Origin: Saccharothrix sp. ALI-22-I
Lineage (GTDB): Bacteria > Actinomycetota > Actinomycetes > Mycobacteriales > Pseudonocardiaceae
Assembly (NCBI RefSeq): GCF_001984175.1
Contig: NZ_MTQP01000048.1
Coordinates: forward strand, 62,001 to 126,000
Length of the DNA: 64,000 nt
Reading direction: 5' to 3'
This document shows positions 27,158 through 36,616 of this stretch, piece after piece. The notes beneath the pieces are model-generated. The model did no database searches. It saw only the letters and a program-made list of their open reading frames with translations, and was not told the origin of the DNA. The position numbers were made by a program, and so were the translations under genes. Positions within the stretch are counted from its first letter, which is position 1. Each line of letters opens with the position of its first letter.

Positions 27158-27186
27158 TGGGAGGAAGATGGGAGGAAATTGGGAGA
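27158..27186 (+). repeat. Left arm repeats (TGGGAGGA) of the internal attachment site
   Basis: TGGGAGGA at 27158-27165 and 27169-27176 and TGGGAGA at 27180-27186 are spaced exactly 11 bp apart. The same heptamer appears on the other side of the core at 27456-27474. The gap 27080-27293 holds no gene; apart from these repeats I see nothing in it. Confidence 0.45.
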
Positions 27187-27293
27187 AGTCAAGGCGCGGC
27201 AACAGGATCGAGCTGGGCTCAAGTGCATCCAACTGCGCCGTGATGACCTGCTGATTCGATGTTTCCGCAGGTCACGTCATGATCTGGCCCACC

Positions 27294-27338
27294 CTGGGGG
27301 TCAAGGGGTCGCAGGTTCAAATCCTGTCGTCCCGACGG
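27294..27338 (+). other. Internal attachment site (attM/attR of element 1)
   Basis: This is an exact copy of the 45-bp tRNA-Pro core at 7517-7561 but lacks the 5' half of the tRNA, so it is not a functional tRNA gene. It is followed by the hairpin terminator that probably belonged to the original tRNA locus. The same core with the same right flank occurs at 41.7 kb, so this site marks the junction of two elements. Confidence 0.8.
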
Positions 27339-27345
27339 TCTGAAG

Positions 27346-27390
27346 AAGCCCGCTCGATCTGGAAGTTTTACCAGGTCAGCGGGCTTTTTC
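27346..27390. terminator. Terminator downstream of the internal att core
   Basis: AAGCCCGCT pairs with AGCGGGCTT, with an inner CTGG/CCAG stem, and is followed by a T-run. A nearly identical hairpin follows the core at 41.7 kb. Confidence 0.7.
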
Positions 27391-27455
27391 GCGCGCTCGT
27401 GTCGATCTCGAGATAGCTGTCCTCTGTGGACCGTACTGGCAGGTAACACGCCTAG

Positions 27456-27474
27456 CGGGAGGATTTTGGGAGGA
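27456..27474 (+). repeat. Right arm repeats of the internal attachment site
   Basis: CGGGAGGA (27456-27463) and TGGGAGGA (27467-27474) are again spaced 11 bp apart and have the same orientation as the left-arm copies. Arm-core-arm is the layout of an attP. Confidence 0.45.
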
Positions 27475-27493
27475 TCGCGTCGCGCGGGGTGAA

Positions 27494-27997
27494 ATGGGGT
27501 CGCGTTGGCTAAAGCGAACCATGTCCTCCGTTCGGGGGTTCTTGCGGGCCGCGGTCGGCGTGGGTGGCGGTGGTGCCGAGATGTTCGACCGCGGCTGGCG
27601 GCAGGTCGACGTGATGGTGGAGTTGGAGGTCTCGGCGCAGACCGCGTCGCGGTGGCACCGGGACTGGCTGGCCGGCGGCCGGGAGGCGCTGGCGGGCGCC
27701 GGTCGCGCCGGGCGGTTGCCCCGGCTGTCCGACGACCAACTCGCCGCAGTGGAGACGAAGCTGGCCGAAGGCCCGAAGGCCCACGGGTTCCCGACCGACC
27801 TGTGGACCCTGGCCCGGGTCGCGGAGGTGATCGAGCGGGTCACCGGAGTGCGGTACTCGACCACCCAGACCTGGACGATCCTGCGCGAACGAACTCTCGA
27901 CGAGGCCCACATCGCCGCACAGGCCGGCCTGGAACGAGTCGGCAGCAGCTACCAGCTGTGCTTCAGCTTCCTCGACCACACCGGCCTCCGCTTATGA
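27494..27997 (+). pseudogene. IS630-family transposase with internal deletion
   Basis: The N-terminal about 130 codons encode an IS630-type winged-helix DNA-binding part (SAQTASRWHRDWLAGGREAL, GVRYSTTQTWTILRE). They are joined in frame to the last about 35 residues of the same kind of protein (AGLERVGSSYQLCFSFLDHT, then GLRL and a stop). The whole DDE catalytic region is missing, about 200 residues by comparison with full-length family members. This is a deletion derivative and not active. Confidence 0.75.
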
Positions 27998-28025
27998 CAG
28001 CCCTCACTCAAATACCGAAAGATCT

Positions 28026-29551
28026 TTAACGGTAGTTTGTTGACCTCGGAAAATGGGCAATCGTGGCGTGAGGTGAGTGCCATGACGCCACGTCGGCCGT
28101 GTCCGCCTGCGCCGGGGCCGTTGGAGGAGTACGCGGCCGGGTTCGATGACCTGTTCCGCTCGTTGGCGCAGCGGCGGGGGTTTCGGGAGTACCTGACGGG
28201 CTTGTTGTCGCCCCGGGAGCGGAACAAGACCCTGACCTGTCTGGCCGGGGCCAGCCGGTGACCGGTGCGCAGCATCCGGCGGTGCAACGGTTGCAGTTCT
28301 TCCTCAGTGAGTCCGCCTGGGACGTCGAGGCGGTCGATGCCCGGCGTCTGGAGCTGCTGCTGGCCGATCCCGCCACCGCGCCCCACGGGAACGGTGTGCT
28401 GGTCGTCGACGATTCCGGTGACCGCAAGGACGGCAATGCGACCGCGCATGTGGGCAGTCAGTACCTGGGCCGATACGGCAAGATCGACCGCGGGATCGTC
28501 ACCGTGACCACATTGTGGGCTGACGAGAACCTGTACTACCCGCTGCACTCGGTGCCCTACACCCCGGCCTCCTGCTTCCCCGAAGACAAGAACGACCCGG
28601 ATTTCCGTACCAAGCTACAGATCGGCGCCGGTCTGGCCCGTGACGCGCACGCGGCCGGCGTCGCCTTCCGCGCGGTGGTGGCCGATGCCGCCTACGGCGA
28701 CCAGGACGCCTTCCGCGGTGACCTGTCGCGCGCGGGGCTGCCTTTCGTGATGGCACTCAGGCCGAAGCGGGGAACCTGGGCCCGTCAGGACGAAGCGCAT
28801 ACTCCGGTGGACGCCGCCCTCGCGCTGGCCGGGACCGGCCCCGAGGATCCAGGCGACTGGGTCGAGGTCACCCGCGTGTTCCGCGACGGGCACACCCGGA
28901 CCTGGTGGGCCGCCGACGCCCGGCTGGGCCAGTGGGGACCGGACGGCGCGATACGGCTGGTCGTGGCCACCACTGACCCGGGCATGTTGCCGGACAAGTC
29001 CACCTGGTACCTGACCACGAACCTGTCCCGCCCCGGCGGCCCTCGTGAGCACGACGGCCCCCACCCACCCGCGGATCTGGCCGAGATCGTCCGGCTCTAC
29101 GGCATCCGGCACTGGATCGAGCAGAGCTACAAGCAGGTCAAGGACGAACTCGGATGGGCCGACTTCCAGGGTCCGTTCCGACACCGCGATCCGCCGGCAC
29201 CAATGCCTGGTCAACGCCGCGTTCTCCTTCTGCTGGAACGCCTGGTTCGCCGATCCGGCACCGACGGCACCAGACCCTGTGAGGCAGCGGCCGGTCCCGG
29301 CCACACGACCGGACCGGCGAGAGAGGGGGATCCACGGCGGAGTCCGCAGCGGACAGAACGATCCCGCGCCCGTCCTGGCCACGAGCTCTACGGCGAGTCC
29401 GTGGCTGGCTGGCCCCCTGGAGATTGCTTCAGCGCTACTGGCGAGCGTGGTCAACCAGGCCCCCGCCCGTGGAGTTGCAGACATTGCTCGACACCGTCGC
29501 TAATGGACATACACTGAATCCCTATCTCCTGACTTAACAAACTACCGTTAA
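28026..29551. mobile_element. IS701-like insertion sequence, decayed
   Basis: The terminal inverted repeat TTAACGGTAGTTTGTT is at 28026-28041 and its exact reverse complement at 29536-29551, enclosing a single transposase reading frame. No convincing target duplication is visible. The ends are intact although the transposase is broken. Confidence 0.75.
28081..29512 (+). pseudogene. IS701-family DDE transposase with two frameshifts
   Basis: The first frame (MTPRRPCPPAPGPLEEYAAG...LTCLAGA) stops near 28261. The second carries the DDE superfamily motif VVDDSGDRKDGNATAHVG and YGIRHWIEQSYKQVKDELGW. A second break near 29167 moves the tail (VRSDTAIRRHQCLVNAAFSF, CWNAWF, VVNQAPAR) to a third frame. 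Joining the three frames gives a normal-length enzyme of about 470 aa, so it decayed by small indels. Confidence 0.8.
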
Positions 29552-29704
29552 GTCACTGTCACTTCCTCCTCGTAGCCTCCGGGAGTGCTCTCCTTCGTTG
29601 ATCTCGCAACCCGTCCGGACTTCACCATCGCAGCGGTGGACTGCCGAGCGATCATTTTGCCCGGAAACACCACGTCGTGCGGTCGAATCTGCTCATGTTC
29701 ACGC

Positions 29705-29763
29705 GGAAAGCACAGGAGGTGTAGTTTCCGCGCAAGAATGACAGTTTCCGCGTGCAGATGACA
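29705..29763 (-). repeat. Possible isolated end of an IS21-like element
   Basis: Read on the minus strand from 29763, TGTCATCTGCACGCGGAAAC is followed by TGTCATTCTTGCGCGGAAAC. This is a tandem repeat with a TGTCA start and a GCGGAAAC core, as seen at IS21-family ends. No istA or istB gene is next to it. The surrounding 29552-29986 holds no gene I can support. Confidence 0.3.
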
Positions 29764-29986
29764 GTTGTCCGATCTTTGATCGGATACCGCGGAAAGAGTG
29801 CCAAACCGGCCCTGGTCTCCTATCTCTGCCCCACGGTGCGAAGCAGCCGCGCGGGGCGGCCGGTCACCCTGCTCGTGGGCCTCGCGCAGCCGCTCGCGCT
29901 CGTCGAGCGCCTCCGGTTCCAGCGCCATGCGCATCGCCGAGGAGGCGGGGAGACCGCCGGGACGGGCTCCCGGTCGTCGGCGTCTC

Positions 29987-30553
29987 CTAGCTGCGCACGG
30001 GCTCGTAGTGCAGGAGGACCGCGCCCGACGAGAAGGTTCGGTTCTCCACCAGCTCCAGCTTCAGCCACTTGTCCAGTGACGGGAAGAACGGGGTGCCGCC
30101 GCCGATCGCGACCGGTGTGACCAGCACCTGGAACTCGTCCACGAGGCCGGCCCGGACCAGGGGCGCGGCGAGCGTGGCGCCACCCACTTCCATCAGGCCG
30201 TCGGTCTCGGCCTTGAGCCTCTTCGTGACCTCGACGACGTCACCCCGCTCCAACCTGGAGTTCCAGTCGACCGACTCCAGGGTCTGCGAGAACACCACCT
30301 TCGGCATCGCGAGCCACAGCCGGGCGTACTCGGCCTCCACCGGGGGCACGCCGGGCGCCTGGCCGGCGGTCGGCCACTGGGCCGACATCAGCTCGTACAG
30401 CTTGCGCCCGTACAGCGACAGCGCGATGTCCCGGGTCCGGTCGTTCCAGTACTGGTGCAACTCGTCGTCCGGCACGCCCCAGCCGAGGTCGCCGTTCGCA
30501 TCGGTGGTGTAGCCGTCCACCGAGACGTTCATGCCATAGGTCAGCTTTCCCAT
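29987..30553 (-). CDS. Dihydrofolate reductase family protein (RibD C-terminal fold)
   Basis: This 188-aa cytosolic reductase-like protein begins MGKLTYGMNVSVDGYTTDAN, the standard opening of the DHFR/RibD-C family. It includes SLYGRKLYELMSAQWP, the NADPH-binding-like EVGGATLAAPLVRAGLVDEF and VAIGGGTPFFP. These proteins are usually uncharacterised NAD(P)H-dependent reductases and not true folate enzymes. It stands alone between a decayed IS701 and an IS30 copy, so it is a passenger; its own promoter should lie in 30554-30690, where I see no clear motif. Confidence 0.88.
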   Translation of the reverse strand: MGKLTYGMNVSVDGYTTDANGDLGWGVPDDELHQYWNDRTRDIALSLYGRKLYELMSAQWPTAGQAPGVPPVEAEYARLWLAMPKVVFSQTLESVDWNSRLERGDVVEVTKRLKAETDGLMEVGGATLAAPLVRAGLVDEFQVLVTPVAIGGGTPFFPSLDKWLKLELVENRTFSSGAVLLHYEPVRS

Positions 30554-30690
30554 GGCAGTACAGACTGCCGGGTCGGGAGAGACTCATCGGGATCGGGCGG
30601 CGTTGGATTGCTCCGCTCCGCTCGTCACGTCACGGGCCTGTACCCGGCGTCTTCCCTCCTGCGCGGAGGCCCCGGTGGGCGGATTCCAGG

Positions 30691-31966
30691 GGTCGTTGCA
30701 ACACAGATGATCAACTGGCTTCGGCCAGGAGTTTAGCCAAGCGCTCGGCTGGGGTGTCCCAGCCGAGCGTTTTGCGTGGGCGGCGGTTGAGTTGGGCGGC
30801 GACGGCGGCCAGGTCCTCTGGGGTGTGGGCGGACAGGTCGGTGCCTTTGGGGAAGTACTGGCGGAGCAGGCCGTTGGTGTTCTCGTTGGAGCCGCGTTGC
30901 CAGGGCGAGTGCGGGTCGCAGAAGTAGACCGGCATGTCGGTGACGAGGCTGAACTCGTGGTGGCGGCCCATCTCGGAGCCCTGGTCCCAGGTCAGGGACC
31001 TGCGCAGGTGTGCGGGCAGGGTGGTCATGGTCGAGACCAGGCCGTCGCGGACGGTTTCGGCGTCGTGGCGTTCGGGCAGGTGGACCAGCATCACGTAGCG
31101 GGTGGCGCGCTCCACGAGGGTGCCGATGGCCGAAGTGCCGCCGCCGCCGATGATCAGGTCGCCTTCCCAGTGGCCGGGCACGGCGCGGTCGTCGGCCTCG
31201 GCCGGCCGGTCGCTGATCATGACCATCGGGTGCGCGAAGCGGGGTTGGCGCTGCCCGCCGGTGCGGCGGGGTTTGCGCACGGTGCGTCCGGTGCGCAACG
31301 CCCGGGTGAGCTCGCGGCGCAGTTCGCCGCGGCCCTGGACATAAAGCGCTTGGTAGATGGTCTCGGTGGTCACGTGCAGCTCCGGCCGGTCGGGGTGGGC
31401 GCGGCGCAGGCGGCGGCTGATCTGCTCGGGACTGAACTTCTCCTCGAGCATGTCCTGCACCAGCGCCCGCAGCTCCGGGTTCGCCGCGATCCTGCCGGGT
31501 TTGGGCCTCGGGCGACGGGCGTCGGCGCGGGCCTGGGCGGCATGCGGCCGGTAGTCGCCCGAGGTGGGATGGGCGTTGCGGCGCACCTCCCGGCTGATCG
31601 TGGACACGTCGCGTCCCAGCTCGGCGGCGACGGACCGCAGTGAGCGGCCCTCGCGCCGCAGATCGGCGATCGTGATCCGCTCCTCGACCGAGAGGAACCG
31701 GTCCGAGGACGGGACAGGCCGGGCGGGAGGCCGTCGATCCGGCTCCTGCCCGGCCTTGGCCTGGCTCACTCGCCCGTTCCGCCACCGGTGACCGGTCCGC
31801 CGGTTGATCCCGACGATCCGGCACGCCTCGGCGGTTCCCACTCCTCGCGCCACAAGATCAAGATAAGCGTGGCGCTCGGCTGACAACTTCGTCGGCCCCT
31901 GAGGCGACCGGTCCTCGCGGATCTCGAACACCGCAACCCCTGAACAAGTCAGGTGTTGCAACCACC
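30691..31966. mobile_element. IS30-family insertion sequence, apparently complete
   Basis: The ends GGTCGTTGCAACAC (30691-30704) and GTGTTGCAACCACC (31953-31966) form a 14-bp inverted repeat with one mismatch around one intact transposase gene; the total length is 1276 bp. A target duplication is not evident. Confidence 0.85.
30711..31931 (-). CDS. IS30-family transposase
   Basis: About 406 aa from GTG 31931; the longer frame to 31961 would start inside the terminal repeat. It has two helix-turn-helix regions (GINRRTGHRWRNGR; RSLRSVAAELGRDVSTISRE), the IS30 signature EEKFSPEQISRRLR, and DDE residues in GHWEGDLIIGGG, LTWDQGSEM and SPWQRGSNENTNGLLRQYFP with NRRPRKTLGWDTP. It looks full length and functional, and may have been the agent of recent rearrangement here. 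Confidence 0.93.
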   Translation of the reverse strand: MFEIREDRSPQGPTKLSAERHAYLDLVARGVGTAEACRIVGINRRTGHRWRNGRVSQAKAGQEPDRRPPARPVPSSDRFLSVEERITIADLRREGRSLRSVAAELGRDVSTISREVRRNAHPTSGDYRPHAAQARADARRPRPKPGRIAANPELRALVQDMLEEKFSPEQISRRLRRAHPDRPELHVTTETIYQALYVQGRGELRRELTRALRTGRTVRKPRRTGGQRQPRFAHPMVMISDRPAEADDRAVPGHWEGDLIIGGGGTSAIGTLVERATRYVMLVHLPERHDAETVRDGLVSTMTTLPAHLRRSLTWDQGSEMGRHHEFSLVTDMPVYFCDPHSPWQRGSNENTNGLLRQYFPKGTDLSAHTPEDLAAVAAQLNRRPRKTLGWDTPAERLAKLLAEAS

Positions 31967-32009
31967 GCTAGAACCCAAGGTTCTCGCAAGGGCCTCCGTG
32001 CTCGTCAAC

Positions 32010-32350
32010 CTAGAGACCGTGCTCGTCTCCGCGCAGAACATACAGCGGCATGAACGGTTCGGGTTCGCCCATGCCCGCGCCGACCTTCGCGGCGAACGGG
32101 TGCCCGTGGTGGTCGACCAGCACGATCCGCTGGGTGAACAGTGGCGGTGAGGCGGCGTCGAGGGTGATGATGTTGTGGTCGCCGGCCAGCTCGAAGAGGG
32201 TGTTCATCACCTCGCGGCTGGTGGTGCGGTTCGGGTCGTTCTCGACCGACAGGCCCTCGACCAGGATCTCCAGGACGCGCTGCCGGGGTAGCACGGTGAT
32301 GCGTGTGCGGACGTGGTGGGGTAGGCCGCCGTTCTTGCGTAGCGAGGCGA
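32010..32350 (-). pseudogene. Unidentified 5'-truncated gene fragment
   Basis: An open frame on the minus strand encodes about 113 residues (IASLRKNGGLPHHVRTRITV... FTQRIVLVDHHGHPFAAKVG... PEPFMPLYVLRGDEHGL) with coding-like composition, ending at 32010. The upstream part of the frame runs into the antisense of the LacI fragment, so the 5' part of the gene is missing. I do not recognise the family. It lies directly beside the IS30 copy. Confidence 0.35.
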
Positions 32351-32354
32351 TGTC

Positions 32355-32594
32355 GTCGGAATCGGCGTCGCGCACTCCCTCGGCCTCAAGGTCGGCACGG
32401 ACGTGGCGATCACCGGCTTCGACGGCGGTGCCGTCGCGTTGGCGACCGAACCCACCCTGACCGGCGCCCGCATCCCCGTCGAGCGCATCTCCCGCGAACT
32501 GGTCACCCGCTGCCTGCGCCAGGTCGAACGCGGCCGCGACGACGACCCCGGCCTCCTGCTGCCCACCGAACTCCTGCGCGGCGGCAGCGCCTGA
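32355..32594 (+). pseudogene. LacI/GalR-family repressor, C-terminal remnant
   Basis: In the plus frame, VGIGVAHSLGLKVGTDVAIT, GFDGGAVALATEPTLTGARI and PVERISRELVTRCLRQ are the last about 75 residues of a LacI-type ligand-binding domain (the DVAITGFDG and LT...P motifs), followed by a proper stop. The DNA-binding domain and most of the sensor are gone. It lies convergent with the GH43 gene across a hairpin terminator, and was probably the local regulator of the sugar-hydrolase genes. Confidence 0.7.
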
Positions 32595-32598
32595 CCGC

Positions 32599-32639
32599 GA
32601 GTGCCGCGCGCCGTCGGTCAGGACGGGCGCGCGGCACTC
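32599..32639. terminator. Bidirectional hairpin between the LacI remnant and GH43
   Basis: GAGTGCCGCGCGCC pairs perfectly with GGCGCGCGGCACTC (14 bp) around a 13-nt loop. It serves both convergent genes. Confidence 0.75.
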
Positions 32640-32660
32640 CAGCACCGTCAGCCGGCACCG

Positions 32661-34421
32661 TCAGACGCGGTTCCACTTCTGGTTGTTCTGACCGTTGCAG
32701 GTCCACAGGATCAACCGCGTGCCGTTGGCGGTGGCCGCTCCGTCGGCGTCCAGGCACAGCCCGGCACGCACGTTGCGGATCGACCCGTCCGAACCCAACG
32801 TCCACTTCTGGTTGTCCTGACCGTTGCACGACCAGATGACCGCCCTGGTGCCGTTGGTCGTGCCCTGCTCGTAGGCGTCCAGGCAGCGGTCCACGAAGAC
32901 CCGGACCTCGCCGCTCGGGGTGGTCGTCCACTGCTGGTTGGCGCCGGTGCCGCAGTCCCACAGCAGCACGGTCGTGCCCAGGGCGGTGGAGGCGTTGTCG
33001 ACATCCACGCAACGGTTGGACCCCACACCGCGCAGCTGTGACGTGACGTCGCCGGACGAGCCACCCGTGGAGAACTGCCACCAGTTCACGTTGAACAGGT
33101 AGCCGCTGCCGCCGGTGTAGCGCAGGAACAGGTCCTGGTTGCCGGAGGCGCCGCTGACGGGGCACGTCACCGACTGCCACGTCTGCCAGCCACCGGTGTT
33201 GGGCACGGCGCAGCGGCCCACGATGGTGCCGGTGGCGCTGCCCAGGCGCACCTCGATCGTGCCGCCGGAGCCGGCGGAGGCGACCCGGGCGGTGAACGAC
33301 GAGGCACCCGTGCCGAAGGCCACGTTGCGGACCTTGGTGTAGTCGCCGTTCTGGAGGGAGCCGATGTTCATACCGCCTTCGGAGGCCGGTTCGGTTTCGA
33401 TGCCCGAGCCCCAGGCGATGGTCTCGGCTTCCTGTCGGACGTAGGGGTTGAGCGTGTCCGCCGGCGGGGGCCCGGCGGTGGTCATGGTCAACCTGGGGAT
33501 GGTGCCGTCACTGTTGTAGGCGAACTTCTCGATCGCCACCGAGCGGGTGTAACCACCCCCGCCCGGCAAGGCGCCGTTGTGGTAGAAGAAGTAGGAGCCA
33601 CCCTTGAAGTCGACGATGCCGGCGTGGTTGGTGAAGCTGGAGCCCTGGGTGGGCATGACGGTGCCGCGGTAGGTCCAGGGTCCGGTGGGACCGGGAGCGG
33701 TGGAGTAGGCGATGAACTCCGAGCAGCACTGCGCCGCGAAGACGTTGTAGTACAGGCCGTTGCGCTTGTAGACCCAGGGTGCTTCCTCGTACAGCGTGGG
33801 CCTGCTCGGGTTGCCGGTGCGGGCGCCGAATCCTGCCGCGGTGAGCGGGATGCGGGTGGGACTGCCGGAGAAGGAGATCATGTCGGCGTTGAGCCGCACG
33901 TACCACAGGTTCGGGTTGCCCCAGTAGAGGTACGCCTCGCCGTTGTCGTCGATGAACGCCGCCGGGTCGATCTCGCCGTTCTCCACCAGCGGGCGGCCGA
34001 TGGCGTCGCGGAACGGGCCGGTGGGGCTGTCGGCCACGCCGACGCCGATGGCCATGCCGCCGCCTCGGCGACGGACCGGGACGTACCAGTAGAACTTGCC
34101 GTTGCGCTCGATCGTGTGCCCTGCCCAGGCGTTGGCGTCGGCCCACGCGAAGGTGCCGAGGTTCATCGGCACGCCGTGGTCGGTCCAGTTCACCATGTCG
34201 GCGGAGGAGAACACCCGCCACTCACGCATGTTGAACGTGGTCGAGCCGTCCTCGTCACGTCCGGTGTAGACGTACACGCGTCCGTTGTGGACCATGGGCG
34301 CCGGATCGGCGGTGTAGACGTGCTGGACGATGGGGTTGTCGGCCCTGGCCGTGGCCGGGAGCAGCGCCAGGGCCGATATGACACCCACGGCCCAGGCGAG
34401 CAGGCGCCTTCGACGTTGCAC
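32661..34421 (-). CDS. Secreted GH43 glycosidase with CBM6-like and ricin-B (CBM13) domains
   Basis: This is a predicted extracellular arabinofuranosidase/xylosidase acting on plant xylans. GTG 34421 follows GGAGG by 6 bp and yields a Sec signal peptide (RRRRLLAWAVGVISALALLP, cleavage after ATARA). The GH43 beta-propeller (about 30-320) carries the base Asp in ADPAPMVHNGRVYVYTGRDE and the acid in NGEIDPAAFIDDNGEAYLYW. A beta-sandwich CBM6-like domain (about 335-460: RQEAETIAWGSGIET, VNWWQF) follows. The final about 120 residues are a ricin-type trefoil with QxW repeats (NQQW, NQKW, NQKW). It is transcribed after the esterase gene with a 115-bp gap. Confidence 0.9.
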   Translation of the reverse strand: MQRRRRLLAWAVGVISALALLPATARADNPIVQHVYTADPAPMVHNGRVYVYTGRDEDGSTTFNMREWRVFSSADMVNWTDHGVPMNLGTFAWADANAWAGHTIERNGKFYWYVPVRRRGGGMAIGVGVADSPTGPFRDAIGRPLVENGEIDPAAFIDDNGEAYLYWGNPNLWYVRLNADMISFSGSPTRIPLTAAGFGARTGNPSRPTLYEEAPWVYKRNGLYYNVFAAQCCSEFIAYSTAPGPTGPWTYRGTVMPTQGSSFTNHAGIVDFKGGSYFFYHNGALPGGGGYTRSVAIEKFAYNSDGTIPRLTMTTAGPPPADTLNPYVRQEAETIAWGSGIETEPASEGGMNIGSLQNGDYTKVRNVAFGTGASSFTARVASAGSGGTIEVRLGSATGTIVGRCAVPNTGGWQTWQSVTCPVSGASGNQDLFLRYTGGSGYLFNVNWWQFSTGGSSGDVTSQLRGVGSNRCVDVDNASTALGTTVLLWDCGTGANQQWTTTPSGEVRVFVDRCLDAYEQGTTNGTRAVIWSCNGQDNQKWTLGSDGSIRNVRAGLCLDADGAATANGTRLILWTCNGQNNQKWNRV

Positions 34422-34536
34422 GGTTGCCTCCTTCAGTAGGGGTGCCCGGTGCCGCGCTGACGGGCATCGCAAGCCCGTCGGCGCGGTACCGGTGGTGTTG
34501 CGCAGGCCGTGGAGTCGACCTCGGCTCGTCACCGCA

Positions 34537-35904
<1,368 letters not shown>

Positions 35905-36262
35905 TCATCACCGCCCCTCAGGGCATGTCGCCGCTTGCCGCGTCGACGGGTGGAGGGCGGCGGGCGCGGCGGCGTTCCGGCCACCGTGCGATGGCCGGGG
36001 GTGCGAGGGGTGATGGAGGAGGTCGTGTCGTCGTACGCGCGGTTTCGGGAATCGGCTACGCGACGATCGCGTGGACAGGGCCGAGCGTGCACGGCACGGG
36101 TGCGGCGCGGATTCGCGCCGGGAGAAGTGTTCGCATGGCAGTTCCCAACGTCGTCATCGACGGGAGGTCGCCGCGAGTGCCGTACTGGATCGCGGGGCCG
36201 TGACTCGCGAGCCAATGTAGCCATGGAGGGGGCAGAGAGTCAACGCACCACCTCAGCTAAAT

Positions 36263-36276
36263 TGTTAGCGCTCACC
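36263..36276. promoter_or_regulatory. LacI-type operator candidate TGTTAGCGCTCACC
   Basis: The sequence has the central AGCGCT palindrome and flanks typical of actinobacterial LacI-family operators at glycosidase genes. It lies in the 739-bp divergent region between the esterase (start 35877) and the alpha-galactosidase (start 36617). Apart from this AT-rich patch (36245-36350) I see no gene in 35878-36616. Confidence 0.55.
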
Positions 36277-36616
36277 TATGCCTAATGTCGTCGAATCATC
36301 GTCGAAGCACCTGACCTCAAAATCACATAACCGCAGGTAGGTGCGGTTTACGGCCGCAAGCGAGCGTACCGTCTCGAATAGAGACCTCGCGCCAGCCAAC
36401 GAAAACTCCTTTTCACCGGGAGGCTCTTGTGAGCGTGAACAACGGGTGCGACACTGGCTCCGTCAAAGCCTGCGCCCCTGACGGAAGCCGCCCCGTCACA
36501 GCCCGCCGGCGGACCTGTTCGACCCGGAATTCCGGAGCAATGGGCAACGCTTCGCCCGGCCGTGCGGCAGCACGGATGGCAGCCGGAATGTCGTACGCAC
36601 CGAGGAGTGAAATCAG

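Noticed and set aside
27294..27338. A second tRNA-Pro gene.
   Set aside because: Only the anticodon loop to the 3' end is present; the acceptor 5' strand and D arm are missing.
29548..29934. A 128-codon minus-strand frame left of the DHFR-like gene.
   Set aside because: It runs through the IS701 end and IS21-like end repeats and shows no domain, so it is probably not a gene.
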